This document shows positions 7,831-14,485 of a stretch of DNA of 17,656 nucleotides, piece by piece. The notes beneath the pieces were generated by a model. The model saw nothing but the letters and a program-made list of their open reading frames with translations. It had not been told where the DNA came from and did no database searches. The number at the start of each line of letters is the position of its first letter. The stretch's first letter is position 1. Position numbers and translations under genes: made by a program. The DNA comes from CAZFNU01 sp964520445 (GTDB lineage Bacteria > Patescibacteriota > Minisyncoccia > UBA6257 > JAKLIH01), in contig CAZFNU010000012.1 of assembly GCA_964520445.1 (NCBI GenBank), positions 1 to 17,656 on the forward strand, read 5' to 3'.

Positions 7831-7866
7831 TTTTAGGTATTTAAGAAATAGATAAACCTATAAGAA

Positions 7867-8073
7867 ATGAAGAAAATTAATGTTATTATTATTGTTGGTT
7901 TGATTATAGCTATTGCCTTGATTATCGTTTTTAGCTTGAAAAGTGCGCCAATTGTAGAAACGGGGCAGGTAGACAATACTACTACAAGTTTGATATCTCC
8001 AGAGAATTTTCCAGTAGACACTATTCCTAATCTTGAGCAAGGAGCTAGTACTAGTACTACTTTGGCAGAATAA
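7867..8073 (+). CDS. Small single-pass membrane or secreted protein
   Basis: A 68-residue protein that I do not recognise. MKKIN is followed by a hydrophobic segment of about 19 residues (VIIIVGLIIAIALIIVFSL), then a short polar, Thr/Ser-rich tail (TTTSLISPENFPVD, ASTSTTLAE) with no Cys. It looks like a signal-anchor with a ~44-residue outer tail. It has its own good promoter and a downstream hairpin, so it is probably expressed as a single-gene unit between obg and rpsP. Short, low-complexity and lineage-specific; the function cannot be inferred. Confidence 0.65.
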   Translation: MKKINVIIIVGLIIAIALIIVFSLKSAPIVETGQVDNTTTSLISPENFPVDTIPNLEQGASTSTTLAE

Positions 8074-8090
8074 AAGTAAGAGACGTTTTT

Positions 8091-8118
8091 AATCCTATCT
8101 TGGTTAAAAGATGGGGTT
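8091..8118 (+). terminator. Hairpin terminator candidate after the small membrane protein
   Basis: An 11-bp stem with some G-T pairs, AATCCTATCTT (8091-8101) with AAGATGGGGTT (8108-8118), loop GGTTAA. The following sequence (CTTGATTTTAT) is only moderately T-rich, so termination strength is uncertain. Confidence 0.5.
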
Positions 8119-8119
8119 C

Positions 8120-8148
8120 TTGATTTTATATTAGAAATATGGTAATAT
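8120..8148 (+). promoter_or_regulatory. Promoter of rpsP
   Basis: TTGATT (8120-8125), 17-base spacer, TAATAT (8143-8148); leader of about 36 bases to the ATG at 8191. The -35 lies immediately after the preceding hairpin. Confidence 0.6.
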
Positions 8149-8190
8149 AACAATTATTAAATTAAGCAAGATAAATATTAAGAAATACCT

Positions 8191-8484
8191 ATGTTATCAA
8201 TTAAATTTAGAAAAGAAGGCAAGAAACATCAAAAGATTATGAGATTAATTTTGGTAGATTCAAGAAAACCTATTAATAGTGGATTAGCTAATGAAATATT
8301 GGGGTTTATTAATCCAAAAACAAAGCAAGTAGAATTGAAAAAAGAAAGAATTTTAGAATGAATTTCTAAAGGCGCACAGCCAACTTCTACAGTTCATAAT
8401 TTATTGATTAAAAATAATATTGTTGAAGGTAAAAAAATAGCTAATCATAGAGCAGCTAAGAAAAAAGAGGAAGAAAAGAAATAA
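8191..8484 (+). CDS. rpsP: 30S ribosomal protein S16
   Basis: A 97-residue S16. It starts MLSIKFRKEGKKHQ, and contains ILVDSRKPINSG and LGFINPKTKQVEL, then the diagnostic segment ERILEWISKGAQPTSTVHNLL. The Trp in this segment is encoded by TGA at 8359-8361; S16 proteins commonly have Trp exactly here (for example the HWVGQGA and KWLQNGA versions), making it one of the cleanest markers of the code change. A Lys/Glu-rich tail follows. S16 binds 16S rRNA early in small-subunit assembly. A strong terminator follows directly, so rpsP is a single-gene unit although khpA and trmD, its common partners, lie downstream. Confidence 0.95.
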
Positions 8485-8487
8485 GTT

Positions 8488-8519
8488 AAAAAAGCAACCT
8501 TGAGTTGCTTTTTTCTTTT
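8488..8519 (+). terminator. Intrinsic terminator of rpsP
   Basis: A perfect 11-bp stem, AAAAAAGCAAC (8488-8498) with GTTGCTTTTTT (8504-8514), loop CTTGA, followed by CTTTTTC. The right arm also contains the -35 of the khpA promoter. Confidence 0.9.
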
Positions 8520-8533
8520 TCTTGTGCTATTAT
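8505..8533 (+). promoter_or_regulatory. Promoter of khpA
   Basis: TTGCTT (8505-8510, inside the rpsP terminator), 17-base spacer, extended -10 TG-C-TATTAT (8528-8533). The leader to ATG 8594 would be about 54 bases and contains a hairpin (8541-8563). A second TATAAT at 8575-8580 could give a very short leader. Confidence 0.6.
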
Positions 8534-8540
8534 ATATACA

Positions 8541-8563
8541 AGTAGCAATCTAGTCGGGCTACT
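8541..8563 (+). promoter_or_regulatory. Leader hairpin upstream of khpA
   Basis: AGTAGC (8541-8546) pairs with GCTACT (8558-8563) around an 11-base loop, near the 5' end of the predicted khpA mRNA. No T tract follows, so it is not a terminator. Its role, if any, is unknown. Confidence 0.35.
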
Positions 8564-8593
8564 CTTAAAATATGTATAATAAGAAGAGACGAT

Positions 8594-8929
8594 ATGGAAC
8601 AGTCCAATGATATTATGGTTTTGGAGACTATTGTTAAGAGCATTGTAGCCAAGCCAGAAGCTGTCAAGATTGACAGGACAGTTGATGAGAGAGGTGTTTT
8701 ATTGACTTTGAATGTAGATCCATTAGATATGGGACATTTGATTGGAAGACAAGGAACCACTATTCAGGCCATTAGAACTATTTTAAGAATTATTGGTGCT
8801 CGTAACCAAGCTAGAATCAATATTAAGATTCCAGCAGGTGAAGGACGCGAAGAACACAGACAACGTGATAGCCAACCAGCTGAACACGTATCTGACGTAG
8901 ATAAGGCTCTCGATGATTTAAAACTTTAA
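8594..8929 (+). CDS. khpA: KH-domain RNA-binding protein KhpA
   Basis: A 111-residue protein with a single KH domain: VKSIVAKPEAVKIDRTVDE, then the RNA-binding GxxG loop in MGHLIGRQGTTIQAIRTILR (near residues 46-65). KhpA (YlqC family) forms a complex with KhpB/Jag and binds RNA in many Gram-positive and CPR-like bacteria. Typical members are about 75-85 residues; this one has an extra hydrophilic tail (EGREEHRQRDSQPAEHVSD...). Codon use is unlike most neighbours, with several CGT and CGC arginines and GCC/GCT alanines, suggesting high expression. It lies between rpsP and trmD, its usual neighbourhood. No TGA codons. Strong terminator downstream. Confidence 0.92.
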   Translation: MEQSNDIMVLETIVKSIVAKPEAVKIDRTVDERGVLLTLNVDPLDMGHLIGRQGTTIQAIRTILRIIGARNQARINIKIPAGEGREEHRQRDSQPAEHVSDVDKALDDLKL

Positions 8930-8957
8930 AGAGTAGCTAATTCTAAATTTGTTTTAA

Positions 8958-8990
8958 AAAAGAGGGACGTGTTTCGCCCCTCTTTTAATT
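8958..8990 (+). terminator. Intrinsic terminator of khpA
   Basis: AAAAGAGGG (8958-8966) pairs with CCCTCTTTT (8978-8986); inner CG/CG pairs extend it, and TTTT plus AATTTGTTTG follow. GC-rich core, a typical intrinsic terminator. Confidence 0.9.
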
Positions 8991-9011
8991 TGTTTGTTTT
9001 TATGATAGAAT
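8983..9011 (+). promoter_or_regulatory. Promoter of the YkuD-M23 gene
   Basis: Extended -10 TG-A-TAGAAT (9006-9011) with a weak -35 at the right spacing (TTTTAA, 8983-8988). ATG 9044 gives a leader of about 26 bases. The stretch 8996-9021 is almost identical to 11391-11415 upstream of ychF. Confidence 0.55.
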
Positions 9012-9043
9012 ATATTTAATACAAGATTAAAAAGAATATTCAT

Positions 9044-10207
9044 ATGGGACAAAAAGATGTGAAATTATGAGGATGATTGTTATTGCTTTTTACTTTTTTT
9101 GTTTTAGGTGCTAAAATATTATTAAGTAGTAATAATTTTAAAGAAATTAATGTCAATAATGGTAAATTACTTATAACTAGTAACGATATTAGTAATTTAA
9201 GTATTGAAGCACTGAATACACAGAAAGAAGATTATTTTTCTTTGGTTTTGCCTGAGAAAGAAGCTATTTTAATTAATCTTTCAAAAATGAAACTATATCT
9301 TATCGAAGATAAAAAAATAACTCAAGAATTTGATGTGGTAAGTAAGGGTCCAGCCAATAAATGATTTCGTACTCCTGCTGGGTATTATAGGGTGGGGATG
9401 AAAAGTTCACTATTACGTTCTTCTAAGGTTGATGTTTTTATGCCTTATTCTCTACAGTTCTATGAGGATTTTTTTATTCATGGTATTCCTTATTATCCCG
9501 ATGGGGTTAGGGTCACCACAGCTTTTAGTGGAGGGTGTTTAAGATTGGCAGATACTGACGCTAGGATTGTGTATGATTTTAGCAAAAGAGATATGTTGGT
9601 TATTTTAATAGATGAAATACCCACTATGAATCCGGCATCACCTTTTGTATATCCAGTTAATATGTTAACGAGTTGGATTAGACAAAGTTTTATTAGTCCT
9701 CAAAAAATTGGTATTGATTATTTACAACATGCCGGAGTTGATTTTGCGAGTATTGTCGCTGATTCTGTATTTGCTGTATATGATGGTAAAGTTTCTTATA
9801 CTCAAAATATTGGACCTGAAGATCATGGGTTTGGGAATGCTGTTATTTTAGAGCATGAAATTAATGGAGAAAAGGTTTATACACTATATGGACATTTGGA
9901 AAGTATTAGTCAGGGGATTAAAGTTGGAGAAGTTGTGAAAAGAGGAGATATTATTGGAGTAATAGGAGCTAGCGGATATGGGTGTAATAATTATTGGAGA
10001 TTAGGAAAAGATGGATGTGATCAATCTAATGTGTTAGATAGACATTTACATTTCGAAGTAAAGACTAAGCCGGTTTTAACTAACCCAGAAGGAGATAATT
10101 TATGTCATTATAATGGGGAAGCTGGTCTTTGTTTTGGATATACGCCTAAATATCCCCAGAATTTTGGATATATAAACCCAATAAGTTTTTTAAATGCAGA
10201 AGAATAA
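9044..10207 (+). CDS. L,D-transpeptidase (YkuD) fused to M23 peptidase
   Basis: A 387-residue membrane-anchored cell-wall enzyme. The N-terminal anchor (about residues 8-28) is LWGWLLLLFTFFVLG, with two TGA-encoded Trp; ATG 9044 is the start that supplies it. A YkuD domain follows: FVIHGIP-like motif with His about residue 146 and SGGCLR with catalytic Cys about 165 and Arg 167. The C-terminal M23/LytM domain has HAGVDF (His ~229, Asp ~233), YGHL (His ~284) and HLHFEV (His ~334, 336), so all metal ligands are present. YkuD enzymes make 3-3 cross-links or attach proteins to peptidoglycan; M23 enzymes cut peptide cross-bridges. One protein could thus both cut and rejoin wall peptides. A further TGA at 9361 lies in NKWFRTPAGYYRVG. 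It overlaps trmD by 14 bases. Confidence 0.9.
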
Positions 10208-10901
10208 ACCAAAAATTACTTTTGAGATAATTACCATATTTCCAGAAATATTTGACTCATATTTTAATCAAGCTATTTTAAAAAAAGCTATTGGTTTAAA
10301 TATTGTTAAAATTAAAATTCATAATTTAAGAGAGTATGCTTCTGACAAACATAGAAGTGTAGATGATAGTCCATATGGAGGGGGACCAGGGATGTTAATG
10401 AAGGTAGATCCAATATTTAAATGTTTAAAAGATATTTTGAAAAAGAAAAACAAAAAAACTAAAGTTATTGTATTTACTCCAAGAGGAAAGACATATACAC
10501 AAAAATTAGCTAATGATTTTTCTAAGTTAGAAAGAATTGTTATGATTTGTGGGAGATACGAAGGAATTGATGAAAGAGTTTTAAAATATTTAGCAGATAT
10601 GAATATTTCTATAGGAGATTATGTTTTGGCTGGAGGAGAAATACCGGCATTGATTTTGGTTGAGTCTGTGTCTCGATTATTGCCAGGAGTATTAGGGGAA
10701 AGTGAATCTTTGGCTGAAGAAAGCTTTAGTAAAGACGAAACATATCTTGAATATCCTCAATATACCCGTCCTGAAGTTTTTTATCCAAACAAGATAAAAG
10801 AAGTAAAATGGTCAGTTCCTAAAGTTTTACTTTCTGGAAATCATAAGAAAATACTAGCTTTTCGGGCTAAAACTTGCAAAAAGAAGAAATATAGTGTATA
10901 A
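10194..10901 (+). CDS. trmD: tRNA (guanine-N1)-methyltransferase TrmD
   Basis: A 235-residue TrmD, which methylates G37 of tRNAs reading CNN codons using S-adenosylmethionine and prevents +1 frameshifting. Motifs: IITIFPEIFDSYF, YGGGPGMLMK, VIVFTPRGK, ICGRYEGIDERV, IGDYVLAGGEIPAL and SRLLPGVLGE, the trefoil-knot SPOUT signature. The C-terminal domain is slightly short but has YTRPEV and LLSGNHKKI. It starts within the last codons of the YkuD-M23 gene (14-base overlap), so the two are translated from one mRNA although they are functionally unrelated. No TGA codons; Trp is encoded by TGG at 10808. Its 3' end contains the promoter of the RRM gene. Confidence 0.96.
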   Translation: MQKNKPKITFEIITIFPEIFDSYFNQAILKKAIGLNIVKIKIHNLREYASDKHRSVDDSPYGGGPGMLMKVDPIFKCLKDILKKKNKKTKVIVFTPRGKTYTQKLANDFSKLERIVMICGRYEGIDERVLKYLADMNISIGDYVLAGGEIPALILVESVSRLLPGVLGESESLAEESFSKDETYLEYPQYTRPEVFYPNKIKEVKWSVPKVLLSGNHKKILAFRAKTCKKKKYSV

Positions 10902-10902
10902 T
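10874..10902 (+). promoter_or_regulatory. Promoter of the RRM gene, inside the trmD 3' end
   Basis: TTGCAA (10874-10879), 17-base spacer, TATAAT (10897-10902): the closest match to the sigma-70 consensus in the window. It predicts an unusually long leader of about 90 bases to ATG 11000. Confidence 0.7.
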
Positions 10903-10999
10903 ATATCCATTGTAAGTTTTCTTAGGTAGAAGTTAAAAAACATAATACGGAAGAAAAGAAAGTCGGCTTGCAAGATACAAATATTCGAAAGTTTGTTAC

Positions 11000-11323
11000 A
11001 TGGCCAAAAAATTATATGTTGGCAGTTTGTCATACGATACTACAGAGGATTCATTAAAAGCATTATTTGCTCAATATGGTGAAGTTACTTCTAGTATGAT
11101 CATTATGGACAAAATGTCTGGCCGTTCTAAAGGATTTGGTTTCGTTGAGATGTCTTCTGACGAAGATGCTCAAAAAGCCATCGATGCTTTAAACGGAACT
11201 GAATTTGAAGGACGCAAGATTATCGTTAACGAAGCTCGTCCAATGGAAGAGCGCCCACGAAGAGACTTCAACCGCGGAGGCGGGGGAAGAGGAAACTTTG
11301 GTGGCAACCGAGGTGGTTGATAA
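11000..11323 (+). CDS. RRM RNA-binding protein with RGG-type tail
   Basis: A 107-residue protein with one RNA recognition motif: RNP2 is KLYVGSL near residue 4, RNP1 is SKGFGFVEM near residues 43-51. The Arg/Gly-rich tail (NRGGGGRGNFGGNRGG) resembles cyanobacterial and CPR cold-inducible RNA-binding proteins. The frame meets TGA at 11318-11320 followed at once by TAA at 11321-11323; since TGA is sense here, I extend the protein by one Trp and end at TAA. Codon use (CGC, CGT, AAC, ATC) differs from its AT-rich neighbours and points to high expression, agreeing with a strong promoter and terminator. The likely role is general RNA chaperoning; cold induction is known for relatives, not shown here. 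Confidence 0.93.
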
Positions 11324-11345
11324 CGATTTGCTACTGCAAGTTTAA

Positions 11346-11376
11346 AAAAGAGAGAGGATTTTTCCTCTCTCTTTTG
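11346..11376 (+). terminator. Intrinsic terminator of the RRM gene
   Basis: A perfect 12-bp stem AAAAGAGAGAGG (11346-11357) with CCTCTCTCTTTT (11364-11375), loop ATTTTT. One of the two strongest terminators here. Confidence 0.93.
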
Positions 11377-11405
11377 TTGTAAAAATGTTGTTTTTATGAT
11401 AATAT
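11377..11405 (+). promoter_or_regulatory. Promoter of ychF
   Basis: TTGTAA (11377-11382), 17-base spacer, extended -10 TG-A-TAATAT (11400-11405); leader of about 22 bases to ATG 11434. It begins immediately after the terminator of the RRM gene. Confidence 0.7.
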
Positions 11406-11433
11406 ATATTTAATAAAGATTAAGTTAGTTTTT

Positions 11434-12501
11434 ATGAAATTATCAGTAGGAATTGTTGGTTTGCCTAATGTAGGAAAATCGACTTTATTCCAGACAATAA
11501 CTAAAAAACAAGTAGATATTGCTAATTATCCTTTTTGTACTATAGAACCAAATGTAGGGGTAGTTTCTGTACCTGATCCAAGATTAGATAAATTAACTAA
11601 ATTTAGTAATTCCTTGAAGACCATACCAGCGGTAGTTGAGTTTTGTGATATTGCAGGGTTAGTTAAGGGGGCACATGAGGGAGAAGGATTGGGGAATCAA
11701 TTTTTATCTCATATACGAGAAGTGAATGCGATAATTTATGTATTACGTGCTTTTAAAAATTCTAATATTATCAATACCCATAATGATGTTGACGTACTTT
11801 CGGAAAAAGAAATATTAGATACAGAATTAATGTTAAAAGATTTAGAAACTGTTAATAAAAGAATTAGTTCTTTGGAGAGGGAAAAAAAGAGTGGATCTAA
11901 AGATGCCATCATTGAATATGATATATTTTTAAAATTAAAGGAAGGGTTGGAATTAGGAAAGCAAATTAGGGATTTGAATTTGGATGAGGAAGAAAAATTG
12001 AGAATTAAACAATATCAGTTTTTAACTAATAAACCCTGTTTGTATTTATTAAATGGTAAAGATGAAGAAGTAGATCCAAAAGTAATTCAATATTTTTTAG
12101 ACAACAAATTAAATTATTTAATTATTGATGTAAGGACAGAGTTTGATGTAGCGGATTTAAGTTTAGAAGAAAGGGAGTTAATGGGGATTACCTCAAAACC
12201 AGAATTAGATATATTAATTCAAGAAGCATATAGAATTTTAAATTTAATTTCTTTTCTAACTACTGGGGAAGATGAGACACGAGCCTGAACTATTGAAAAA
12301 GGAACTAAAGCACCACAAGCTGCAGGAACCATACACGGAGACTTTGAAAGATGTTTTATTAGGGCTGATGTAATTAACTGAGAAAAATTATTAGAGGCTG
12401 GATCATACGAAAAAGCTAGATCTTTAGGATGGATTAGAAGTGAGGGGAAAGAATATGTAATGCAAGATGGGGATGTAGTAGAAATTAAGCATGGATCATA
12501 G
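11434..12501 (+). CDS. ychF: Redox-regulated ATPase YchF (Ola1 family)
   Basis: A 355-residue protein, close to the usual ~363. It belongs to the Obg-like P-loop family: G1 GLPNVGKSTLF, NYPFCTIEPNVG, G3 DIAGLVKGAHEGEGLGNQFL, a helical insertion (about 130-195), and NGKDEE in place of the GTP-specific NKxD, consistent with ATP rather than GTP preference. The C-terminal TGS domain has GTKAPQAAGTIHGDFE and IRADVI. The TGA at 12286-12288 falls in ETRAWTIEKGTKAPQAA, where YchF proteins have Trp (VRAWT); a second TGA at 12379 gives VINWEKL. Under the standard code the protein would lose its whole TGS domain. YchF binds ribosomes and responds to oxidative stress in other bacteria. Ends in TAG. Confidence 0.96.
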
Positions 12502-12506
12502 GGTCT

Positions 12507-12542
12507 AAAAAAGAATCTCGTCTATAAAATAGTGCGAGATTC
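12507..12542 (-). terminator. Minus-strand intrinsic terminator
   Basis: An 8-bp outer stem and 4-bp inner stem followed on the minus strand by six T. On the plus strand the hairpin is preceded by A6 and followed by CAATATCGG, so it would not terminate ychF. Confidence 0.75.
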
Positions 12543-12586
12543 CAATATCGGATTCGTATCCACGAACAGGATAGTCTTGCGACTAT
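12507..12586 (-). ncRNA. Candidate small structured RNA with its own promoter and terminator
   Basis: On the minus strand the ychF-tatD gap holds a complete small transcription unit. Extended -10 TG-G-TATAAT (hexamer 12598 to 12593); predicted start at about 12586. The first hairpin is AUAGUC/GACUAU with a GCAA (GNRA) tetraloop (12586-12571). A middle segment (12570-12543) can form either UUCGU/ACGAA or GGAU/AUCC pairings. The last hairpin GAAUCUCG/CGAGAUUC (12542-12535 with 12520-12513), extended by CUAU/AUAG inside, is followed by six U (12512-12507). Length about 80 bases. The T tract exists only in the minus orientation, so this hairpin is not the ychF terminator. I do not recognise a known family (not SRP RNA, tmRNA or tRNA). 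Confidence 0.55.
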
Positions 12587-12592
12587 ATACTC

Positions 12593-12601
12593 ATTATACC
12601 A
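12593..12601 (-). promoter_or_regulatory. Minus-strand promoter of the small RNA
   Basis: Extended -10 TG-G-TATAAT on the minus strand, identical in form to the obg and phosphatase promoters. The -35 at 17 bases (CTTTAT) is weak. Confidence 0.55.
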
Positions 12602-12650
12602 TAATTTTTTGAAAAATAAAGTCCAGTTATAAAATATTAAAAATTATTAT

Positions 12651-13463
12651 ATGATATTTGATTCACATACACATTTACAGTTTAAAGCTTTTGATAAAGA
12701 TAGGGATGCGGTTATTAAGAGGTTGATTGATAATAATGTCAGTATTATTAATGTAGGTTCCTGTATTGAAAATTCTTATGAAGCTGTTAAATTAGCAGAA
12801 CAATATCCTTTTATGTGGGCATCAGTTGGGATTCATCCATCGCATACCTATTCTAAGGCTATATTTGAAGATGATGACGAAATGAATTGCAAAGTGAATT
12901 ATCCTCAGGTTATGGATGATGAATTTAAAAAATTGGTTTTAAATCCTAAGGTTGTAGCTATAGGGGAATGTGGATTAGATTTTAGTTATACTCAAGAATT
13001 AGATAATCAATGCCAATATGAATATTTTAATAAACAAATTGATTTAGCTATGGAAGTTAATAAGCCCATTATTCTACATATTAGGAAGGTGTATATGGAA
13101 GCTCTAAAAATATTAATAGATAAAGGATTTAAAAATAATATCATTTTTCATTTTTTTAAAGGAAAAGAATCTGATTTAGAAGAGATTTTAAAATATTCTA
13201 ATTGTTTTATTGGGTTTTCAGGGGTAGTTAGTTATGATGGGTCTATGGATTCAGTAATTTTAAAAACCCCTTTGGATAGAATTTTAATTGAAACAGATGC
13301 ACCATATGTTTCTCCGATTCCCAAGAAAGGGGAAAGGAATGAACCATTATATGTCAAATATGTAGCAGAATATATTGCTAAGATTAAAGGGGTTTCGGTT
13401 TTGGAGATTGAGAAAATTAGTTTTGAAAATACAGTAAGAGCTTTTAAAATTAAATATGAATAA
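12651..13463 (+). CDS. tatD: TatD-family metal-dependent hydrolase (DNase)
   Basis: A 270-residue TIM-barrel amidohydrolase of the TatD family. Metal ligands: DSHTHL (His 6 and His 8), the Glu in AIGECGLDF (near residue 105), His in ILHIRK (near 142), His in IIFHFFKG (near 166), and the Asp in LIETDAPYVSP. TatD proteins act as 3'-5' exonucleases and DNA repair or quality-control nucleases; this one could also be a general phosphoesterase. There is an acidic insertion (FEDDDEMNCKVNYPQ) around residues 75-90 compared with short members. No TGA codons. The promoter is unclear: TATAAA at 12628 lacks the TGn extension and a good -35. It overlaps the next gene by 8 bases, so it starts a three-gene operon with the CapA-like and large secreted proteins. 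Confidence 0.93.
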   Translation: MIFDSHTHLQFKAFDKDRDAVIKRLIDNNVSIINVGSCIENSYEAVKLAEQYPFMWASVGIHPSHTYSKAIFEDDDEMNCKVNYPQVMDDEFKKLVLNPKVVAIGECGLDFSYTQELDNQCQYEYFNKQIDLAMEVNKPIILHIRKVYMEALKILIDKGFKNNIIFHFFKGKESDLEEILKYSNCFIGFSGVVSYDGSMDSVILKTPLDRILIETDAPYVSPIPKKGERNEPLYVKYVAEYIAKIKGVSVLEIEKISFENTVRAFKIKYE

Positions 13464-14478
13464 GTATTGAAAATGAATTTGTTTAATGTTTGTTTGTGTT
13501 ATAGCTATTTTTATTTTAAGAATAGAGAGAGAAGTTAAAATATCTTCAATATTTTTGGAAACTACCACTACAACTACTAAGAGTTATAATTTTATTTTTG
13601 TTGGGGATATGATGGTAGCCCGGGGAGTAGAAAAATATAAAGAAGGTAGTTTTAATTATTTAGGAGAAAATATTAAAAATGAATTTAATAATACTGATTT
13701 TGTAGTTGGTAATTTAGAGGGACCGATTATTGAAAATGCTCCTGATATTAAACATGGTTCTTTTGTTTTTGCCTTTGATAAAGAAGTAATAAATTTTTTA
13801 AGAAGTTTAAATTTTAATATTTTATCTCTAGCTAATAACCATACTAATAATCAAGGGATTGTTGGGTATAACTCAACAATTAAATTTTTAAATGAAAGTA
13901 ATATAAATACCTTTGGACATTACAATTTATGTGATAAGGAAGCTAGTATATATCATAAAGATAATTTTTATTTTATTGGATTTAATCTAACTTTTGGGGA
14001 TAATGGATGTACGGAGAATATTTTAAATATTATTAAAGAAGTTAAACAAGAAAATTTAAATAACTTTATTATTCTTTATCCTCATTGAGGAGAGGAATAT
14101 TCATTAACTTCTAATAGTACTCAACAAAAATTAGCTCATCAATTTGTTGATTCGGGTGCTGATTTGATTGTTGGTTCTCATTCGCATGTAATACAGGAAA
14201 TTGAGTTATATAAGAATAAATTAATTTTTTATTCTTTAGGTAATTTCATATTTGATCAATATTTTTCTTCAGATACACAACAAGGGTTAGTAGTTAAACT
14301 AAAGAAACAAGGTAGTAACTTAGTGTTTGATTTAGTTTTGGTTAAAGGGGCTAGGTCTAAGCTAGAATATATACAAGGGGAAGAGAAAGAGAAGGTTTTA
14401 GCCAGATTAGCTAAAGATAGTTCGGAAGAGTTGACAAAAATGATTGAAAATGATAAAATTGAGTTAAATAATAATTAA
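13456..14478 (+). CDS. CapA/PgsA-family membrane-anchored metallophosphatase-like protein
   Basis: A 340-residue protein of the CapA (poly-gamma-glutamate synthesis, calcineurin-like) family. Motifs: FVGDMMVARGV, VVGNLEGPI, LSLANNHTNNQG, LYPHWGEEY, VGSHSHVIQ and IFYSLGNFIFDQ, covering the metal-binding and active-site residues. I place the start at ATG 13456, inside the last codons of tatD: with TGA=Trp at 13468 and 13474 it gives MNKYWKWICLMFVCVIAIFI, a basic N-terminus and membrane anchor. The ATG at 13486 would lack the basic residues. A Thr-rich linker (ETTTTTTK) joins anchor and domain. The TGA at 14086 gives the Trp of PHWGEE, which is nearly invariant in the family. Substrate unknown; relatives act in capsule or surface-polymer synthesis, which fits the secreted protein encoded 7 bases downstream. 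Confidence 0.9.
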
Positions 14479-14485
14479 TACTTTT

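Noticed and set aside
12513..12542. The same hairpin as the ychF terminator
   Set aside because: On the plus strand it is preceded by A6 and followed by CAATATCGG, with no T tract.
12507..12586. Assigning the small RNA to SRP RNA, tmRNA or a degenerate tRNA
   Set aside because: It lacks the SRP core motif, a tmRNA tag frame and tRNA acceptor/T-arm geometry; only the general hairpin layout is present.
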